Positions 62,354 through 64,000 of a DNA stretch of 64,000 nucleotides are shown piece after piece (position 1 is the first letter of the stretch; every line of letters starts with the position of its first letter). The notes below the pieces were generated by a model. It had not been told where the DNA came from and ran no database searches. It saw only the letters and a program-made list of their open reading frames with translations. The DNA comes from Cristatella mucedo. Lineage: Eukaryota; Bryozoa; Phylactolaemata; Cristatellidae. The DNA lies in the NCBI GenBank assembly GCA_009760855.2, contig WPIO01000046.1, forward strand, positions 676,001 through 740,000. The letters run 5' to 3'. The translations under genes and the position numbers were made by a program.

Positions 62354-63385
62354 CAAAAAATGAGAGGAGAGCATGTCTGTGTCAACTGCTAGGGAAACGG
62401 TTCGCACTAGATCACATTATTAGAGCATATTACATTACATAGCGGCCTGAAGCAAAGGATTACTGCAGGACTCTAACCCGTGGCCACGTGGGTCGTAGAA
62501 GAACAAGCGCTCAATGCGCGAAGTTTGCACCAGGATCCCGGCAATTGAGTGACGCGGCGGCTGCTAAACTTCGCAATTACGGTAGAGCAAGATGCACATC
62601 GCCAAGTCGCCAATGGCAACTCAGCGAGCGAGACTCGTCGGACAGAAAGCTACGGAAAGTGACGTCTCGATTTCCACGTCTCGAAGAGGGCCGCCGCCGT
62701 CCACCGCGCTCCGATCAGCCCTTCACGGTGGACGGCGGCGGCGGCAGTACGCCACCTATCGGAGGGACACCGACCGACAGATGCACCTTTTCGAAATGCG
62801 CCTGCGCGCCTTCACGTGACGCTGCACCGAGTTCTCGCCATCGCCGGGCGAAGGAGCGCCGCTGCCGCCGCCGAGGCGTCTTGGCGCGTCTTCACTCTCC
62901 GAGGATCGATATCTAGTCGCTGCGAGGCATTGCGGGGCTTTGCTCAACTCACCGCAAAGTCCCCCCCCCCGCTCGGACTCGGATGATCGAGACGCTCCAT
63001 TGCATTTTGCTCCGTTCGCCTCGTCAGACGCCGACGAACCACGTTTTGGTGCTACATGAATCCGCTTGCGCCCCCGCGTTCCTCGATCGGTCGCTAGCCG
63101 CCGGCTCGAGCGCCCGTAGTGCGCCGGCGCGAGGACCTTGCCATGGTTTGCCGGTCAATCGTCGAGCCGAGTTGAGGCAAAAGTAGCAAAGTTGCGAGAA
63201 GGGAGCGCACGCAGCGAGCCTTATTCTGTCGCTGGGACAGGAGACAATCGTCGGCAGCGTCTTCGTGCGGCGGCGGTCAAGCGAGCGGGTTTTCAGAGCG
63301 ATCTCGGAAAAACGCTTCTTCGTTTTCGCAGCTCGAATCTTCAGACGCTAAACTTAAATTGCAAATTAGCCGCTGAAGAACGAAT

Positions 63386-63421
63386 GCCCCGCCCCGCCCC
63401 GCCCCGCCCCGCCCCGCCCCC
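63386..63421. repeat. (GCCCC)7 pentamer tract
   Basis: Seven GCCCC units; the minus strand is (GGGGC)7, able to form G-quadruplexes. Confidence 0.9.
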
Positions 63422-63779
63422 GACGTTATGCGGCCGATTACGCTGCCGTTCGCTCGCTGTTGGGCCTCCGAAGGCACGGTATGCGAGAGCGGCGACGAGC
63501 GCTTGCGCGCAGGATGCGAAGATCTGTTTCTGGACCTCCTGCGTCGGAGATCGCTTGCACTGCGGCGCTGCAATACTGAAAAAAAGCTGTCACGTGAATT
63601 ACCGCCACGCTCGCTGCTCGGCCCCACGGTCGTCCGCCCTAGAGGATCGGATAGCGATTGCGACTCGTCGCGTGCGTGCGTGCGTGCGGGCGGGCGCGAG
63701 CGAGCGAGTGAGCGCGCACGCACGCACTACTCGTCCACCTCGGCCGTCGTAGAGCAGACGTCTGTGAGCAGTTTAAGGA

Positions 63780-63959
63780 ATGGCCGATTCTAAAAAGGAG
63801 CGCGCTCGCGCGCGCATGCGCGTCTGCACGGACAGAGTGGCGGCCGTCAGCAGCAGCGGCGGGGCACTCGCAGTTCGAGGAGGCGAGGTTGCATTCGTGG
63901 TGGCGACCCAACAACGGAACTGGCCCCAGCGGACGGAAGCGGCGGCGACGAGCGAGTGA
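63780..63959 (+). CDS. Small hypothetical ORF near the window end
   Basis: 59 codons starting MADSKKERARARMRVCTD in a fair start context (GGAATGG), in the GC-rich block. A possible donor (GAG|GTTGCA) follows near codon 37, so it might be a first exon. No family recognised. Confidence 0.2.
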   Translation: MADSKKERARARMRVCTDRVAAVSSSGGALAVRGGEVAFVVATQQRNWPQRTEAAATSE

Positions 63960-64000
63960 TCGAAGCGGAGCAGAATTCGGACGCATTCGTACGACTTCGT

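Larger units (their letters stand above)
57302..62480. other. Repeat-rich region upstream of the coiled-coil gene
   Basis: Contains the GA array (57496-57742), a hairpin (58425-58461), a DNA element (58500-58790), LINE A (58890-59275 plus), a CT tract (59275-59640), GC-richer DNA (59840-60370), LINE B (60615-61010 minus), a CT tract (61790-61855) and LINE B (61915-62353 plus). No gene was supported. Confidence 0.65.
62480..64000. promoter_or_regulatory. GC-rich, CpG-rich right end, possible promoter region
   Basis: About 1.5 kb with markedly high CpG and GC-rich runs in both strands, where long ORFs appear by composition. It may hold the promoter or first exon of a gene continuing beyond the window. 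No splice-supported exon was identified. Confidence 0.35.

Noticed and set aside
62488-63793. Several ORFs on both strands at the right end
   Set aside because: Overlapping frames on both strands in CpG-rich DNA with Arg/Ala/Ser bias, no motif.

Overview
This window is nuclear DNA from an animal, probably a non-vertebrate. It has spliced genes with GT-AG introns of 0.4 to 10 kb, GC-rich exons, very long dinucleotide tracts, two families of 5'-truncated LINEs, tRNA-derived SINEs and small DNA transposons. I cannot fix the phylum from sequence alone. There is nothing bacterial or viral and no CRISPR array.

Three spliced genes can be built exon by exon. (1) 107 to at least 15858, and tentatively to 26833, minus strand: the centriole-assembly gene CENPJ/CPAP/SAS-4. 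It ends in a complete TCP10 C-terminal (G-box) domain, and one of its introns has a GC-AG junction. (2) 32625-44479, plus strand: GET4/TRC35 of the tail-anchored protein insertion pathway, complete in seven exons and 338 codons. (3) 45760-57301, minus strand: a 219-residue coiled-coil protein in four exons that I cannot name, with a possible alternative first exon at 49475-49558.

Layout: CENPJ and GET4 are head to head around a GC-rich stretch at about 31.75-32.62 kb. GET4 and the coiled-coil gene are tail to tail. 57.3-64 kb holds repeats and a GC-rich end with no gene I can prove. CENPJ (centriole) and GET4 (cytosolic chaperone complex) act in separate pathways, so their closeness suggests shared promoter use rather than shared function.

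Repeats fill the introns and spacers. LINE family A has an (ATT)n-type 3' end; its best copy at 51777-53668 keeps a 548-codon reverse transcriptase ORF. LINE family B ends in a TAATG/ACATT-type tail. SINE type S1 carries a tRNA-like head and the 3' end of LINE A, suggesting it uses that LINE's machinery. SINE type S2 has a different tail. A 187-bp hAT element at 38659-38845 closely resembles the SPIN elements known for horizontal transfer. It sits in GET4 intron 5 with an 8-bp target duplication, and is the most interesting single item. Other structures include a 484-bp (GT)n tract, a 36-bp perfect palindrome inside a foldback element, and a 1-kb pyrimidine array.
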